Assembly (NCBI GenBank): GCA_030530775.1
Contig: JAUMUG010000003.1
Coordinates: forward strand, 124,001 to 188,000
DNA: 64,000 nucleotides
Origin: Lautropia sp.
GTDB taxonomy: Bacteria > Pseudomonadota > Gammaproteobacteria > Burkholderiales > Burkholderiaceae_E
Direction: 5' to 3'
Position 1 is the first letter of the stretch. Each line of letters starts with the position of its first letter. A program made the position numbers and the translations under genes. The notes beneath the pieces were generated by a model that was not told where the DNA came from, made no database searches, and worked only from the letters and a program-made list of their open reading frames with translations. Below, piece after piece: positions 55,127 through 64,000 of the stretch.

Positions 55127-55358
55127 CACCAGACAGCCGACGCCGGCACTCGCTTGCCCTCGTCGATGGCCTGCCGTGGAGCCTTTTCTGCCCGATCGAT
55201 TCGGAACGCTCCCTACGGTGCCACCATCCACGAGAACGAAGTCATCAAGTCGTCCACTGATCGAAGGCCCAAATGATCGAATTCGCCATCCATTCGGCCA
55301 GAGCCATTGCCATGACCGGCAAAGATGATCACCAGTGCCAGTGCAGAGGTGATCGCCG

Positions 55359-56174
55359 ATGTTGAAGCTGCTGCGTGCCTGGCTGGGCGCCCTGCCCGCC
55401 TATCTGTGGAGTGGCTGGGGAGCGATCGCCAGCCTGCTGCTCGGCCTCGCGCTATGGGAAGCGCTGGCAGCCCATTACGGCCCCCTGGTGCTGCCGACAC
55501 CACTCGAAACAGCCCAGACGCTGTTGACGCTGGCCGGCGACGAATCGACCCACGGGCTGTGGGAGCAGCTGGCGATCACTGCCCGGCGTGCCTTCGGCGG
55601 GCTCGCCCTGGCGCTGCTGGCGGGCAGCACCCTGGGCGTGACGGCCGGCATGTCGATGACGGCTTCGACGATGGCCCGGCCCTGGGTGACGGTGCTGCTC
55701 GGCACCCCGCCCATCGCTTGGTTGGTGCTGGCGATGCTCTGGTTCGGCACGGGTGATGGCACGCCGGTATTCACCGTGTTCATCGCGGCTTTTCCGGTGG
55801 TGTTCGCCGGAGGCCTGCAGGGCGCCCGCACGCTGGAGCGGCGCTGGCACGATCTGGCCAATGCCTATCGGCTGCCTTGGCGGATGCGCCTGACCGACCT
55901 CTATTTGCCGCACGTGCTCTCGTATCTGTTTCCGGTCTGGATCGTGGCACTCGGCAGTTCGTGGCGTGTGGTGGTGATGGCCGAGCTGCTGTCATCCAAT
56001 GATGGCGTGGGCGCGGCGCTGGCCACCAGCCGTTCGCAGCTGGATATGGCCGGGTCGTTGGCCTGGATCGGTTCGGTGGTGTTGGTGCTGCTGGCGCTGG
56101 AGTACTTGGTGCTGGAGCCGATCAAGCGTGAAATCGAGAAATGGCGTGATAGTGGAGAGGTGCAGCCGCGATGA
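55359..56174 (+). CDS. ABC transporter permease (NitT/TauT type)
   Basis: A 271-residue inner-membrane protein with six predicted helices and the EAA-type loop near residues 150-170 (GGLQGARTLERRWHDLANAY). It resembles SsuC/TauC permeases, with GTPPIAWLVLAMLWFG in place of the usual PLPALAWxPLxxxWFG. The ATG at 55359 has AGAGGTG upstream. Its last four bases overlap the start of the ATPase gene (ATGA), showing coupling. Confidence 0.93.
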   Translation: MLKLLRAWLGALPAYLWSGWGAIASLLLGLALWEALAAHYGPLVLPTPLETAQTLLTLAGDESTHGLWEQLAITARRAFGGLALALLAGSTLGVTAGMSMTASTMARPWVTVLLGTPPIAWLVLAMLWFGTGDGTPVFTVFIAAFPVVFAGGLQGARTLERRWHDLANAYRLPWRMRLTDLYLPHVLSYLFPVWIVALGSSWRVVVMAELLSSNDGVGAALATSRSQLDMAGSLAWIGSVVLVLLALEYLVLEPIKREIEKWRDSGEVQPR

Positions 56175-57328
56175 GTCTTGCGCTTTCCAGGGAGCCGTCC
56201 GCCAGAGCTGGTGCTGCCCCGACGACGGAAACAGCCTCCCGTGCCGACCGTGCCGAAGACCGGGCGGCAGACACGCCTACTCCTTCGCCTGGGCTTGATG
56301 CCGACCAGCCGGGCACCGGACAGGCTGGCACCGTCGACAGCCATTCCGTCCCCCGGCACGACGAAGTCATGGTTCATGCACTCGCGGCGACGCCGCCCCC
56401 CCGGCCTGCTCTGCAACTGTCCGGCATCGAGCACGCCTTCGCTGCACGCACCGTACTCAAGGACATCGGCTTTCGGCTGGACGCCGGCCGCACGGTTGTC
56501 CTGGTCGGCCCCTCGGGCTGCGGCAAGAGCACGCTGATGCATCTGTGTGCCGGGTTGCACGATCTGCAGAAAGGCTCGATCGACAATGGCTTCGAGCGGA
56601 CCGTCACCCTGTTTCAGCAACCGTATCTTTTGCCCTGGAAGACGACGCTGGACAACATCGCGCTGGGTCTGAAGGCGCAGGGCGTGCCCCGGCGGCAGCG
56701 CGAGGCGGCCAGCCGGCGGATGGGCCACACGTTGGGGCTGGACGATACCTCGCTGGCCCAGTTTCCGCATCAACTCTCGGGCGGCATGCAAAGCCGGGCG
56801 GCACTGGCCCGCGCACTGGTGCTGTCGCCCGATCTGCTGCTGCTCGACGAACCCTTTTCGGCACTGGACATCGGCCTGAAGGCACAGATGCATCGGCTGC
56901 TGCTCGATCAGCAACGAAAGCAAAGGCTGTCAGTGCTGATGATCACCCATGATCTGACCGAAGCCGTGACCCTGGCCGACACCGTGCTGGTCATGGCCGC
57001 CGACCCGGGCCGGTTGATCTGGCAAATGGATCTGCGCCTGCCATCCGGTGCCCGGGATGACGGATGGATTCATCGGCATACGGTGGCGCTGATGTCGCAG
57101 ACGCCGGTGCGAGAAGCCTTCGGGCTGCCGCCCCTGGAGGTTCCGGCCGCCACCACACCGGATTCGAGCCATAACCCCCCCTCCGACGGCCACTGCCGGC
57201 TCGTCGACATCGGTTCGATCGACGGAATCGGCGATCGTCGTGATGCTGCGGATGATGCCTCCGGAATCGATGCCGGCCACCCTGTCCGGGCTGTTTCCCC
57301 CAGCACCCCACGAAAATCCAGATGCTGA
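56171..57328 (+). CDS. ABC transporter ATP-binding protein (NitT/TauT type, extended)
   Basis: An ATPase with Walker A GPSGCGKST, Q-loop LFQQPYLLPWKTT, signature LSGGMQSRAALARAL, Walker B LLLLDEPFSALD and switch His in ITHD. The core (about residues 80-300) matches SsuB/TauB. It carries an N-terminal extension of about 77 residues and a C-terminal tail of about 80 residues, both rich in Ala, Asp, Pro and Ser. ATG 56171 overlaps the permease stop, but an internal ATG at 56369 (MVHALAATPPP) could also be used. It overlaps the nnrS start by seven bases. Confidence 0.9.
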   Translation: MSLALSREPSARAGAAPTTETASRADRAEDRAADTPTPSPGLDADQPGTGQAGTVDSHSVPRHDEVMVHALAATPPPRPALQLSGIEHAFAARTVLKDIGFRLDAGRTVVLVGPSGCGKSTLMHLCAGLHDLQKGSIDNGFERTVTLFQQPYLLPWKTTLDNIALGLKAQGVPRRQREAASRRMGHTLGLDDTSLAQFPHQLSGGMQSRAALARALVLSPDLLLLDEPFSALDIGLKAQMHRLLLDQQRKQRLSVLMITHDLTEAVTLADTVLVMAADPGRLIWQMDLRLPSGARDDGWIHRHTVALMSQTPVREAFGLPPLEVPAATTPDSSHNPPSDGHCRLVDIGSIDGIGDRRDAADDASGIDAGHPVRAVSPSTPRKSRC

Positions 57329-58584
57329 ACGCCCACCCCCTCGCCGTCTGGCGGCTGGATCATCCGGTCTGGCTGTGTCCGTTCCGTGCCTTCTTCGGTC
57401 TGGCCATCGTCTATGCGCCCATGCTGATGCTGAATTGGCTGCTGGTGCTTGGTGCCGGCTGGCCGGCACCGACCGTGCCGGGCGGGCCGATCGTCTGGCA
57501 TGCGCACGAGCTGATCCTTGGTGTATCGATGGCAGCCGTGGCCGGGTTCGTGCTGACGGCCGTGCCCGAGTTCACCCAGACCCCGGCTTTCGCCAAATCC
57601 GAGACCCGTCGGCTGGTGTTCTATTGGCTGCTGGCCCGGATGGCCTTCTGGGCCACGCCATGGTGGCCTGCACCGGCACTGGTGTCGGCCTTCATGGCCA
57701 ACATCGTACTGCTGTCACGGCTGTTCTGGATGATACGGCCACGGATCTGGCAAGCGCCCGGACGCCGGCACCAGGGGTTCATCTGGGGGCTGGCCGCTCT
57801 CTATGTCACCACCGGCGGTTTCTATGTCGACGTACAGCGCGATCCGGAAGTCATGCGCTGGCTGCATGCCAGCCTGGGGGTGATGCTGACCCTGATCGTG
57901 GTCGCGATGAGCCGAATCTCGATGACGATCGTCAACGACAGCATCGACCTCTACGAGCGTGAGCATCCGTCCCACGGGACCGAGGATGGTGACGGTGCCC
58001 GTACCGGCTATCTGGCCCGCCCGCCGCGCCGTCACATGGCGGTGTTCTGCATCAGCCTGTTCACACTGATGCAATGGCACGACCCGTCCAATCCGGTCGT
58101 GGGCTGGCTGGCGCTGGCCAGCTCGGCCGCCATGCTCAATCTGCTCAACGACTGGCATGTGGGCCGTGCTCTCTGGCAGCGCTGGCCGTTGATGCTCTAC
58201 TCGGTCTATCTGCTGATGGCGCTCGGCTATGGCCTGATCGGCTTCTGCCAGCTGGGTGGATGGGGCAACGTCAGCGGCGGCCTGCATCTGCTGTCCTCTG
58301 GCGCGCTGAGTCTGGCCATTTATCTGGTGATCTGCATTGCAGGCTACACCCACAGCGGCTTGAGCAAGGATGGTCGTGGCTGGGTCACGGTGGGTGCCGC
58401 CCTGATCATCGCCGGCGCCCTGTTGCGCACGCTGTCCTGGTCGTTTCCGGCCCCATGGCTGCTGAGCCTGTCCGGTCTGCTCTGGGCAGCCGCCTTCATC
58501 ATGCAGGCTTCGGCGATGCTGCCGGTCTTTCTGCGCCGGCGGGCCGATGGTGGTTCGGGCTGCGAAGGCATCCTGGACGATTGA
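57322..58584 (+). CDS. nnrS: NnrS family heme-copper membrane protein
   Basis: A 420-residue protein with about twelve membrane helices and the signature WHAHELILGVSMAAVAGFVLTAVPEFT (His60, His62 in WHAHE). NnrS proteins bind heme and copper and protect against nitric oxide stress in denitrifying and pathogenic bacteria. The gene overlaps the ABC ATPase by seven bases and ends the operon. Coupling of NnrS to a TonB receptor and NitT/TauT importer suggests that the imported compound concerns metal or nitrogen-oxide metabolism. This is inference. Confidence 0.9.
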   Translation: MLNAHPLAVWRLDHPVWLCPFRAFFGLAIVYAPMLMLNWLLVLGAGWPAPTVPGGPIVWHAHELILGVSMAAVAGFVLTAVPEFTQTPAFAKSETRRLVFYWLLARMAFWATPWWPAPALVSAFMANIVLLSRLFWMIRPRIWQAPGRRHQGFIWGLAALYVTTGGFYVDVQRDPEVMRWLHASLGVMLTLIVVAMSRISMTIVNDSIDLYEREHPSHGTEDGDGARTGYLARPPRRHMAVFCISLFTLMQWHDPSNPVVGWLALASSAAMLNLLNDWHVGRALWQRWPLMLYSVYLLMALGYGLIGFCQLGGWGNVSGGLHLLSSGALSLAIYLVICIAGYTHSGLSKDGRGWVTVGAALIIAGALLRTLSWSFPAPWLLSLSGLLWAAAFIMQASAMLPVFLRRRADGGSGCEGILDD

Positions 58585-58816
58585 ACCCTTTCGAATCCCG
58601 CCATCCGTGTTTCCTGGCCATCGAATGGAATGGTTCGAACCGCAGAAATCATGAACGTCCAAAACGGTGCCATCGTGCGTTCGTGGCCAGCGACTCGTCT
58701 CCACGACGAAAGCGATCACACGAAAAGTATGGGCGGCATACGTCGTGTCGTCGGTTTTCAGTCCTCGATCCTGCGGCGACCCGGATACCAGACGGATTCG
58801 GATTCTGAGCGGCAGC

Positions 58817-59965
58817 TCAGACTTTCAGACGACACCCGCTGATCGCCACACCGATCATCATCACGGCGACCAGCAAAAAGGCCATTCGCAAACTGCTGTA
58901 ATGGGCGACGAAGCCGATGCCAGCTGGCCCGGCCAGCACCCCGGCATAACCGAGCGTCGACATGGCGGGCACCGCCACCCGCTGCGGCATGCTGGTCTGC
59001 CGGCCGACGGCGGTGAACAGCACCGGTACGATATTGGCACAGCCCAAGCCCACCAACGCATAGCCCAGTAGCGCCATCTGCCAGATGGGCACCCATGAGG
59101 TGATCAGAATGCCGCCGGCGGCCAGCAGCGCCCCGATGACCAGGATACGGCGACGGCCGATGCGGGCCGTCATGCGATCACCCGTCAGCCGTGCTGCCGT
59201 CATCGTCAGCGAGAACGCGGCAAAACCAAAGCCCGTCTGTGCCGTCGACATACCATGGTAGTCACGCAACAGCACCCCGCTCCAGTCCAGCATCGACCCC
59301 TCGGTCAGAAAACAGATGAAGCACAGCATGCCCAGCAACAGCACGGCACCCCGGGGAAGCGCAAAGGGCGGACCTTCGGCCGGATTGCCATACGTCAGCA
59401 CATACCGATGGGCCGTCACCAGCATCAGCAGCATCATGCCGGCCGCAAGCAGCATGCTGCCGAGCGGTGAGAGCCCGGCCACCATCACCGCGCTGGCACC
59501 GGCAGCACCGGCGATCCCCCCCAGGCTGTAGAAACCGTGGAAACCGGACATCAGCGGCCGGTCGGCGCCGCGCTCGACGATGACGGCCTGAATGTTCATC
59601 ACGCAATCGAAGACCCCCATCATGGCCCCCATCACGAACAACATGACCCCGAGCACCCACGAACTGGAGGCCAGCGCCAGCGCGGGCAGGCACAGACACA
59701 GCAGAATCCCCGTGACGGTCAGCACCGCACGGCAGCCATAACGGGTACTGAGCGCCCCCGACGCCGGCATGGCCATCAGGGAGCCGATGCCCAGACACAG
59801 CAGTACCAGACCCAGCCCCCCCTCGTCCAGACCGGTCCGTTCCTTGGCCGCGGGCACCAGCGCAGCCCAAGCGCCGGTGGCGAAACCAGCGATCAGAAAC
59901 AGTAGACGTGTCGCATGTTGGACGGGAACATCCAGGCCGGACGCACCAGAAACGGAAACGGACAT
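58817..59965 (-). CDS. MFS transporter (YbjJ/FsrB-like sugar or drug carrier)
   Basis: A 382-residue twelve-helix carrier with FATGAWAALVPAAKERTGLDEGGLG near the N-terminus and GFHGFYSLGGIAGAAGAS in the middle, patterns of the YbjJ-type branch. The substrate is unknown. It is divergent from the Bcr/CflA gene at 60142, with about 180 bases between them, and convergent with nnrS. Confidence 0.88.
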   Translation of the reverse strand: MSVSVSGASGLDVPVQHATRLLFLIAGFATGAWAALVPAAKERTGLDEGGLGLVLLCLGIGSLMAMPASGALSTRYGCRAVLTVTGILLCLCLPALALASSSWVLGVMLFVMGAMMGVFDCVMNIQAVIVERGADRPLMSGFHGFYSLGGIAGAAGASAVMVAGLSPLGSMLLAAGMMLLMLVTAHRYVLTYGNPAEGPPFALPRGAVLLLGMLCFICFLTEGSMLDWSGVLLRDYHGMSTAQTGFGFAAFSLTMTAARLTGDRMTARIGRRRILVIGALLAAGGILITSWVPIWQMALLGYALVGLGCANIVPVLFTAVGRQTSMPQRVAVPAMSTLGYAGVLAGPAGIGFVAHYSSLRMAFLLVAVMMIGVAISGCRLKV

Positions 59966-60141
59966 GGAAGACGCAACGGAAGGAAAGCACCGCCAAACCG
60001 CGGCAAAACCACCCGATGATAGGAAAGCATACCCTTGCCTGCAAACAGCGGATGCCGCCGTGCGGCATCCGGGACGACACCATGACGCATGGGTCTCCGG
60101 CTGCGTGCGAGAATGACGCTTTTCGACAGGATCGCACCCTC

Positions 60142-61344
60142 ATGAAACACACCGGACTCACCATCATGCTGGCCCTGCTGTCCATGCTGGGAGCCTGGGG
60201 GATCGATGCCTACCTGCCTTCTTTCCAAGCCATCGGCGTCAGTCTGAATGCCTCGCCGGTGGCCGTGCAGCAGACCCTCAGCGCTTATATCGGTGCCATG
60301 GCCGTGACCGTGCTGTTTGCCGGCACGCTCTCCGACACACTGGGGCGTCGGCCCGTGGTGCTGTTTGCGACCTTGCTGTTTGCCGCCTCCTCGGTCTGGG
60401 GGGTGCTGGCCGACGACATCGACACGCTGATCATGGCTCGTGCCCTGCAGGGGGTTGCGGCGGGCATTGCCACCGTGCTGTCCCGCACCATCGTGCAGGA
60501 TCTGTTTTCGGGCGCCGAAGCGCAGCGGGTGATGTCCCTGATCACGATGGTGTTCAGCATCGCTCCTTCGGTCGCCCCCGTGGTGGGCGGATGGCTGCAA
60601 AAGGTCTTCGACTGGCATGCCGTCTTCATCATGTTGGCCCTCTACGGCGCACTGCTGTGGGTACTGTGCCAGTGGGGACTGCGTGAAAGCCTCGCCCCCG
60701 GACACCGGGTACCGATGCGGCTGGGCGTCATTCTGCGCAACTACGGTCGTGCACTGACCCATGTCCGTTTCATGCTGATGGCCGGCTCGGTGTCGATGCT
60801 CTTCATTGGCATCGCACTCTATGTCAGCTCGGCTGCAGCCTTTCTGATCGATGTACTGAAGCTGACCGAAACCGACTTTGCCTGGATGTTCATCCCGATG
60901 ACCACCGGCATGCTGCTGGGCGCGAGTGCCGCGCGACGGCTGGCCCGGAATGTGGCGCCGGAACGGCTGACGGCTTTCGGCATGGGAACTGCCCTGAGCG
61001 CCGCCCTGATCAGTGTGATCTATACCCAGCTGAGTTCGACACCCGCCGTGCCATGGGCGGTTCTGCCGCTTGGGCTGTACACCTTCGGTATGACTTTCGC
61101 CCTGCCTTCCATGACGGTGACCTCGCTGTCGGTCTTTCCCGACATGCGTGGGCTGGCTGCCTCGCTGCAGAGCTTCGTCCAGATGGCGGCTTTTTCATTG
61201 GTGTCCGCCTTCGTCGCACCACAGGTCTTTCACAGTGCACAAGCCCTGGCCTGGACGCACTTGGGCGGACTGTTGCTGGGCGTTGGGCTCTGGGTACTGG
61301 CAGCGCGCCTGCCCGAGAACACCGCGGCCTGCTCCACGCCATGA
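60142..61344 (+). CDS. Bcr/CflA family multidrug efflux MFS transporter
   Basis: A 400-residue twelve-helix antiporter. Family signs are DAYLPSFQAIGVSL in the first helix loop, GTLSDTLGRRPVVL between helices 2 and 3, RALQGVAAGIATVLSRTIVQD, and SIAPSVAPVVGGWL. Relatives export bicyclomycin, chloramphenicol or cysteine. ATG 60142 matches the family start (MKHTGLTIMLALLSMLGAWGIDAYLP in parts). The frame is open upstream to 59908, which would overlap the divergent gene. Confidence 0.92.
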   Translation: MKHTGLTIMLALLSMLGAWGIDAYLPSFQAIGVSLNASPVAVQQTLSAYIGAMAVTVLFAGTLSDTLGRRPVVLFATLLFAASSVWGVLADDIDTLIMARALQGVAAGIATVLSRTIVQDLFSGAEAQRVMSLITMVFSIAPSVAPVVGGWLQKVFDWHAVFIMLALYGALLWVLCQWGLRESLAPGHRVPMRLGVILRNYGRALTHVRFMLMAGSVSMLFIGIALYVSSAAAFLIDVLKLTETDFAWMFIPMTTGMLLGASAARRLARNVAPERLTAFGMGTALSAALISVIYTQLSSTPAVPWAVLPLGLYTFGMTFALPSMTVTSLSVFPDMRGLAASLQSFVQMAAFSLVSAFVAPQVFHSAQALAWTHLGGLLLGVGLWVLAARLPENTAACSTP

Positions 61345-61563
61345 CAATAGTCAAGATCGGGCAATGGTAAACTGACCATAATGGATTCGATGCTTGCCCA
61401 AGTGCTCTCGTTCGGTTTCCCGCTTGGCGGATTCAGGCTTTCCTCGATCGAACCCGCATGTTGCCGGTTGCCGACACCGTCGCTGGCGTGCCATCCGTAG
61501 CATTGTTCTTCGACCGTCATCCCGGTTTCCCGGCAAGCCCCCTTGTTGAAATCGCAGCACACC

Positions 61564-62022
61564 ATGGTCCAGATCGCACAACGCATCCGTTTCATCGCGG
61601 CAAGCTTGCTTGCCGTGATGCTGTTTGCCGTGCTGCATCCAGCCGCGGTGGCGATATCGGTCATACGAAAAGGACCGGATGCATCGATGATCGAGGTCTG
61701 TACGGCCCATGGTGTCAGCTGGGTCCGCATGGACGATTCGGCCGACCGGTCGCCGACGGTGGATATCACTGCTTCGCCGATTGTCGACGGGCTGCAATCC
61801 GACGCCTCGATCACAAACAACGGCTATTTCCATTGTCCGATGTGTTTTCTAGGCGACACGCTGCCGCCCGACTTCGAGCGCCCCGACCTCAGCTTCCCGC
61901 TGCCGGGGTTCGTTCTTCCTCTCTCTCGGAACGAACCTCTGCCAGCAGATACGGCAGCCTTGAGGATACTGACGGCGCCGACGCGCGCACCTCCCACTAC
62001 CTCGGCGAACACACATCACTGA
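61564..62022 (+). CDS. Secreted DUF2946-like protein
   Basis: A 152-residue protein with an N-terminal hydrophobic signal segment (IAASLLAVMLFAVLHPAAVA) and the DUF2946-type pattern of spaced cysteines: Cys46 in EVCTAHG, and His90-Cys91-x-x-Cys94 in FHCPMCFLG. DUF2946 proteins often lie beside copper-handling or TonB receptor genes and may bind metal, but the function is not established. ATG 61564 is preferred to one at 61543. It stands alone here, about 3 kb downstream of nnrS. Confidence 0.65.
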   Translation: MVQIAQRIRFIAASLLAVMLFAVLHPAAVAISVIRKGPDASMIEVCTAHGVSWVRMDDSADRSPTVDITASPIVDGLQSDASITNNGYFHCPMCFLGDTLPPDFERPDLSFPLPGFVLPLSRNEPLPADTAALRILTAPTRAPPTTSANTHH

Positions 62023-62150
62023 CACCACAGGGCTGCCTTCCGGTGGCCCTGCCCTGTACTTGGTTGGCTTGGAAGACCGGAAACCGGCAAACCGGCGTGA
62101 GATAGGCGTTTGAAACCCGGTTGAAACTCTGTGTGCGAAGATGCAGGACA

Positions 62151-62174
62151 CAAAAAAACCACCCGAAGGTGGTT
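62151..62174 (-). terminator. Rho-independent terminator of the tRNA-Val/tRNA-Asp transcript
   Basis: On the minus strand AACCACC-TTCG-GGTGGTT is followed by a T run (read as an A run at 62152-62158 on the plus strand). It lies 31 bases after the tRNA-Asp 3' end. Confidence 0.88.
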
Positions 62175-62204
62175 GTTCTGCGAATCTATCGATTCCATCG
62201 AAAT

Positions 62205-62281
62205 TGGCGGAGCGGACGGGGCTCGAACCCGCGACCCCCGGCGTGACAGGCCGGTATTCTAACCAACTGAACTACCGCTCC
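62205..62281 (-). tRNA. tRNA-Asp (anticodon GTC)
   Basis: A 77-base tRNA on the minus strand. Acceptor arms GGAGCGG and CCGCTCC pair, CCA is encoded, and the anticodon stem CCGGC/GCCGG holds the loop CTGTCAC with GTC. It follows tRNA-Val in the same transcript. Confidence 0.97.
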
Positions 62282-62348
62282 GTTACCCAAACGACTTGAT
62301 GATGATAGCATAAAAATTTATGCCATCAACACCATGACAGGAAATTTT

Positions 62349-62424
62349 TGGTGGGTGCTGAGAGCCTCGAACTCCCGACCTACGCCTTGTAAGGGCGCCG
62401 CTCTACCAACTGAGCTAAGCACCC
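62349..62424 (-). tRNA. tRNA-Val (anticodon TAC)
   Basis: A 76-base tRNA on the minus strand. Acceptor arms GGGTGCT and AGCACCC pair, CCA is encoded, and the anticodon loop CTTACAA gives TAC. It is first in a two-tRNA operon with tRNA-Asp, a frequent arrangement in betaproteobacteria. The spacer to tRNA-Asp contains the inverted repeat GCATAAA/TTTATGC (62308-62323). Confidence 0.97.
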
Positions 62425-62880
62425 AATCGGCCTTTCCTGCTAAGCGGATAGTGTAAAACACAGAACACTTCGGCGTCAAACATACGATTACCGCAAGGCA
62501 TGAAATCACCAAAGTTCACTGTTTCGGCCCGAGGTGCACAGTCCTGCTTTCCACACGCCATTCATCCGGGCGAAGTACCGACGAGCATCGACGTCGAAAC
62601 CGTTCCCGGACCAGACGAGGCATGACGGCCATACCATCGCCCGCCGCGGCCGGAGCATACGGCGCGCTGCCCCCTGTTTCATGGCGTCTTGCCATGGACA
62701 CCACCCGGCATCGCAGGAATTCACGATATTCCCCCGCTGCGCCCGCCCGGGCGCCGTGCCGAAAGAAAACGGGCGACTGGCGGGCCACGAGCCGCTTTCG
62801 AAGATGCCCTGCGCCCGCATACCGTCCCATGTACTGTACCTGCCATGGGACATCGGCCGCTTCAGACCGACCGTTTCGAA
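62425..62880. other. Intergenic region between the tRNA operon and the EfeO-like gene
   Basis: About 450 bases. The first part carries the tRNA promoter. From 62480 to 62880 I see only short overlapping frames on both strands without family similarity. Confidence 0.4.
62451..62479 (-). promoter_or_regulatory. Promoter of the tRNA-Val/tRNA-Asp operon
   Basis: On the minus strand TTGACG (62479-62474) and TTACAC (62456-62451) are 17 bases apart and lie about 26 bases upstream of tRNA-Val. Confidence 0.7.
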
Positions 62881-63711
62881 TCAGTTCAAACCGAACATGC
62901 CGCGCAGTTGCGACAGGTCTTCGGCCAGCGTGTTGACGCGACCGGCCAGCAACCTGCGATCGGTTTCGCTGAGTTTGTCATAAGTGACGAAACCACCATC
63001 CTTGGTCCGGTACTTCTTCAGCGTGTCGAACACGACCTGGAAGTTCTTTTCGGTCTTGGCCAGAAAAGCCTTGTCTTCACGCTCGATCAGCGAACGAAAC
63101 AACCCGACGATCTTGTAGGCTCCCTCGAAGTTCGCCTGGAAATCCCACAGGTCGGTATGGCTGTAGCGGTCTTCCTCACCCGAGATCTTGGTGGCCGCTA
63201 CTTCTTCCATCAACACGGCGGCACCGCCCACCACTTTTTCCGGTGGGAACGTCAGATCGGTCAGACGCTTGTGCAGTTCCTCGACGTCGGCCTGCAGTTT
63301 GTCGGCCACTTTCAGCACGTCCTTGTTGCTCTTTTGCTCCCACAGTGCATATTCGATGCGGTGGAAACCACCGAAGTTGGGATCGGCCTCGGCCTTTTCG
63401 TGATCATCGGCCCGCGAATCGATCGCCACATCCAGATCACTGAACAGCTCGGCCACCGGCTCGATCCGCTCATAGTAGGTACGCACCGGGCCGAACATCT
63501 GCTTGGCCTCATCGATTTCACCAGCCTTGACGGCATGGACGAACGACGTGGTTTCCTTCACCAGCTGGGCGACGTTTTCATCCACATAGAGCTTGTATTC
63601 GGCGATGGGGCCGACCAGCTCACCGGGCTCGACGGCGGCCTGTGCACTGCCTTGGGAAAAAACTGTGCCGCCGGCCAACAGCAGGAAAAAAATGCAATGA
63701 CGAATCTCCAT
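62881..63711 (-). CDS. EfeO-like M75 (imelysin-type) periplasmic protein
   Basis: A 276-residue protein with a signal peptide (IFFLLLAGGTVFSQGSAQA) and an EfeO/EfeM-type M75 domain with the HxxE motif His117-Arg-Ile-Glu120 in GGFHRIEYALW. Segments YKLYVDENVAQLV and DFQANFEGAYKIVGLF are typical. EfeO serves the EfeUOB ferrous-iron importer. This one lacks the N-terminal cupredoxin domain of E. coli EfeO (about 375 residues), so it is of the EfeM/AlgP7 type. The ATG at 63711 is preferred. The frame runs on to 63948 without family similarity. Partner genes efeU and efeB, if present, lie outside the window. Confidence 0.85.
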   Translation of the reverse strand: MEIRHCIFFLLLAGGTVFSQGSAQAAVEPGELVGPIAEYKLYVDENVAQLVKETTSFVHAVKAGEIDEAKQMFGPVRTYYERIEPVAELFSDLDVAIDSRADDHEKAEADPNFGGFHRIEYALWEQKSNKDVLKVADKLQADVEELHKRLTDLTFPPEKVVGGAAVLMEEVAATKISGEEDRYSHTDLWDFQANFEGAYKIVGLFRSLIEREDKAFLAKTEKNFQVVFDTLKKYRTKDGGFVTYDKLSETDRRLLAGRVNTLAEDLSQLRGMFGLN

Positions 63712-64000
63712 GTACGGGGTCTCCTTGCGTGGTAGGTGATTGGTACGTAGGTCACGTGTACGGTTGATGAGCAGGATCGTTCGGAAAGAATCGGCCCTGA
63801 TCAGGCAGCTGCCGGTCTGGATGACCGGAATGAGCGTGCCCGATGACAAGCGAGCGTCGATACTCGATCTCCGAAGCGTCGATCGAGGCTCCCGGCAAGC
63901 CCTGCCCCGACGCCTGGTTCGAAGCACCGATGGTCGACGCCGTCGCACCGGGCTCCATCATCCACCATGCTGATCGCAGCTACATCGACGGGCATCGGCA

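Noticed and set aside
63712..64000. A gene upstream of the EfeO-like gene at the window end
   Set aside because: Short frames on both strands have no recognisable similarity. If efeU lies upstream it is beyond the window.

Overview
The window looks like a chromosomal segment of a high-GC betaproteobacterium, most likely of the order Burkholderiales. The basis is the mix of genes: a DUF1631 protein, a glutathione reductase with a GGTCVIRGC motif, a lexA-imuA-imuB-dnaE2 mutagenesis cassette, Tat-exported TRAP and ABC binding proteins, and NnrS. No species can be named from sequence alone. There are no insertion sequences, prophage, CRISPR array or rRNA. Coding density is high and five tRNA genes are present.

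1-18.6 kb is mainly housekeeping. It holds a DUF1631 protein, gor and upp, an MnmC-type FAD oxidoreductase, a CPBP membrane protein, purL, gdhA, yceH, the fused NAD(P)HX repair enzyme, a divergent ybbA-like/tesA pair, tRNA-Leu and a pirin. 18.9-24.8 kb holds two LysR regulators, each divergent from a redox-type gene, plus an SDR, RNase Z and two near-identical tRNA-Gly genes. 25.2-30.3 kb is a complete type III restriction-modification operon whose Res subunit appears to lack the catalytic lysine of its nuclease motif.

30.4-32.1 kb is a UbiB-family kinase-like gene, followed by a decayed DASS transporter fragment. 32.9-39.8 kb is the SOS mutagenesis cassette lexA-imuA-imuB-dnaE2. Its lexA has an unusual palindromic operator that overlaps the start codon, and imuB is cut in two by an in-frame amber codon. 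39.9-40.7 kb is a membrane rhodanese whose promoter -35 box sits exactly in the loop of a perfect 14-bp inverted repeat.

41.2-51.0 kb looks like a catabolic island: TRAP transporter, two-subunit transketolase and SDR on the minus strand with a divergent LysR gene, bracketed by two paralogous MFS carriers. 51.3-58.6 kb is a Fur-box-preceded run of TonB-dependent receptor, NitT/TauT-type ABC importer and NnrS, suggesting iron-regulated uptake linked to nitric-oxide or heme-copper biology. 58.8-64 kb has two divergent MFS genes, a DUF2946 secreted protein, a tRNA-Val/tRNA-Asp operon with its promoter and terminator, and an EfeO-like M75 lipoprotein-type iron uptake gene.

A recurring oddity is that many conserved enzymes here carry long low-complexity insertions that ordinary family members lack.
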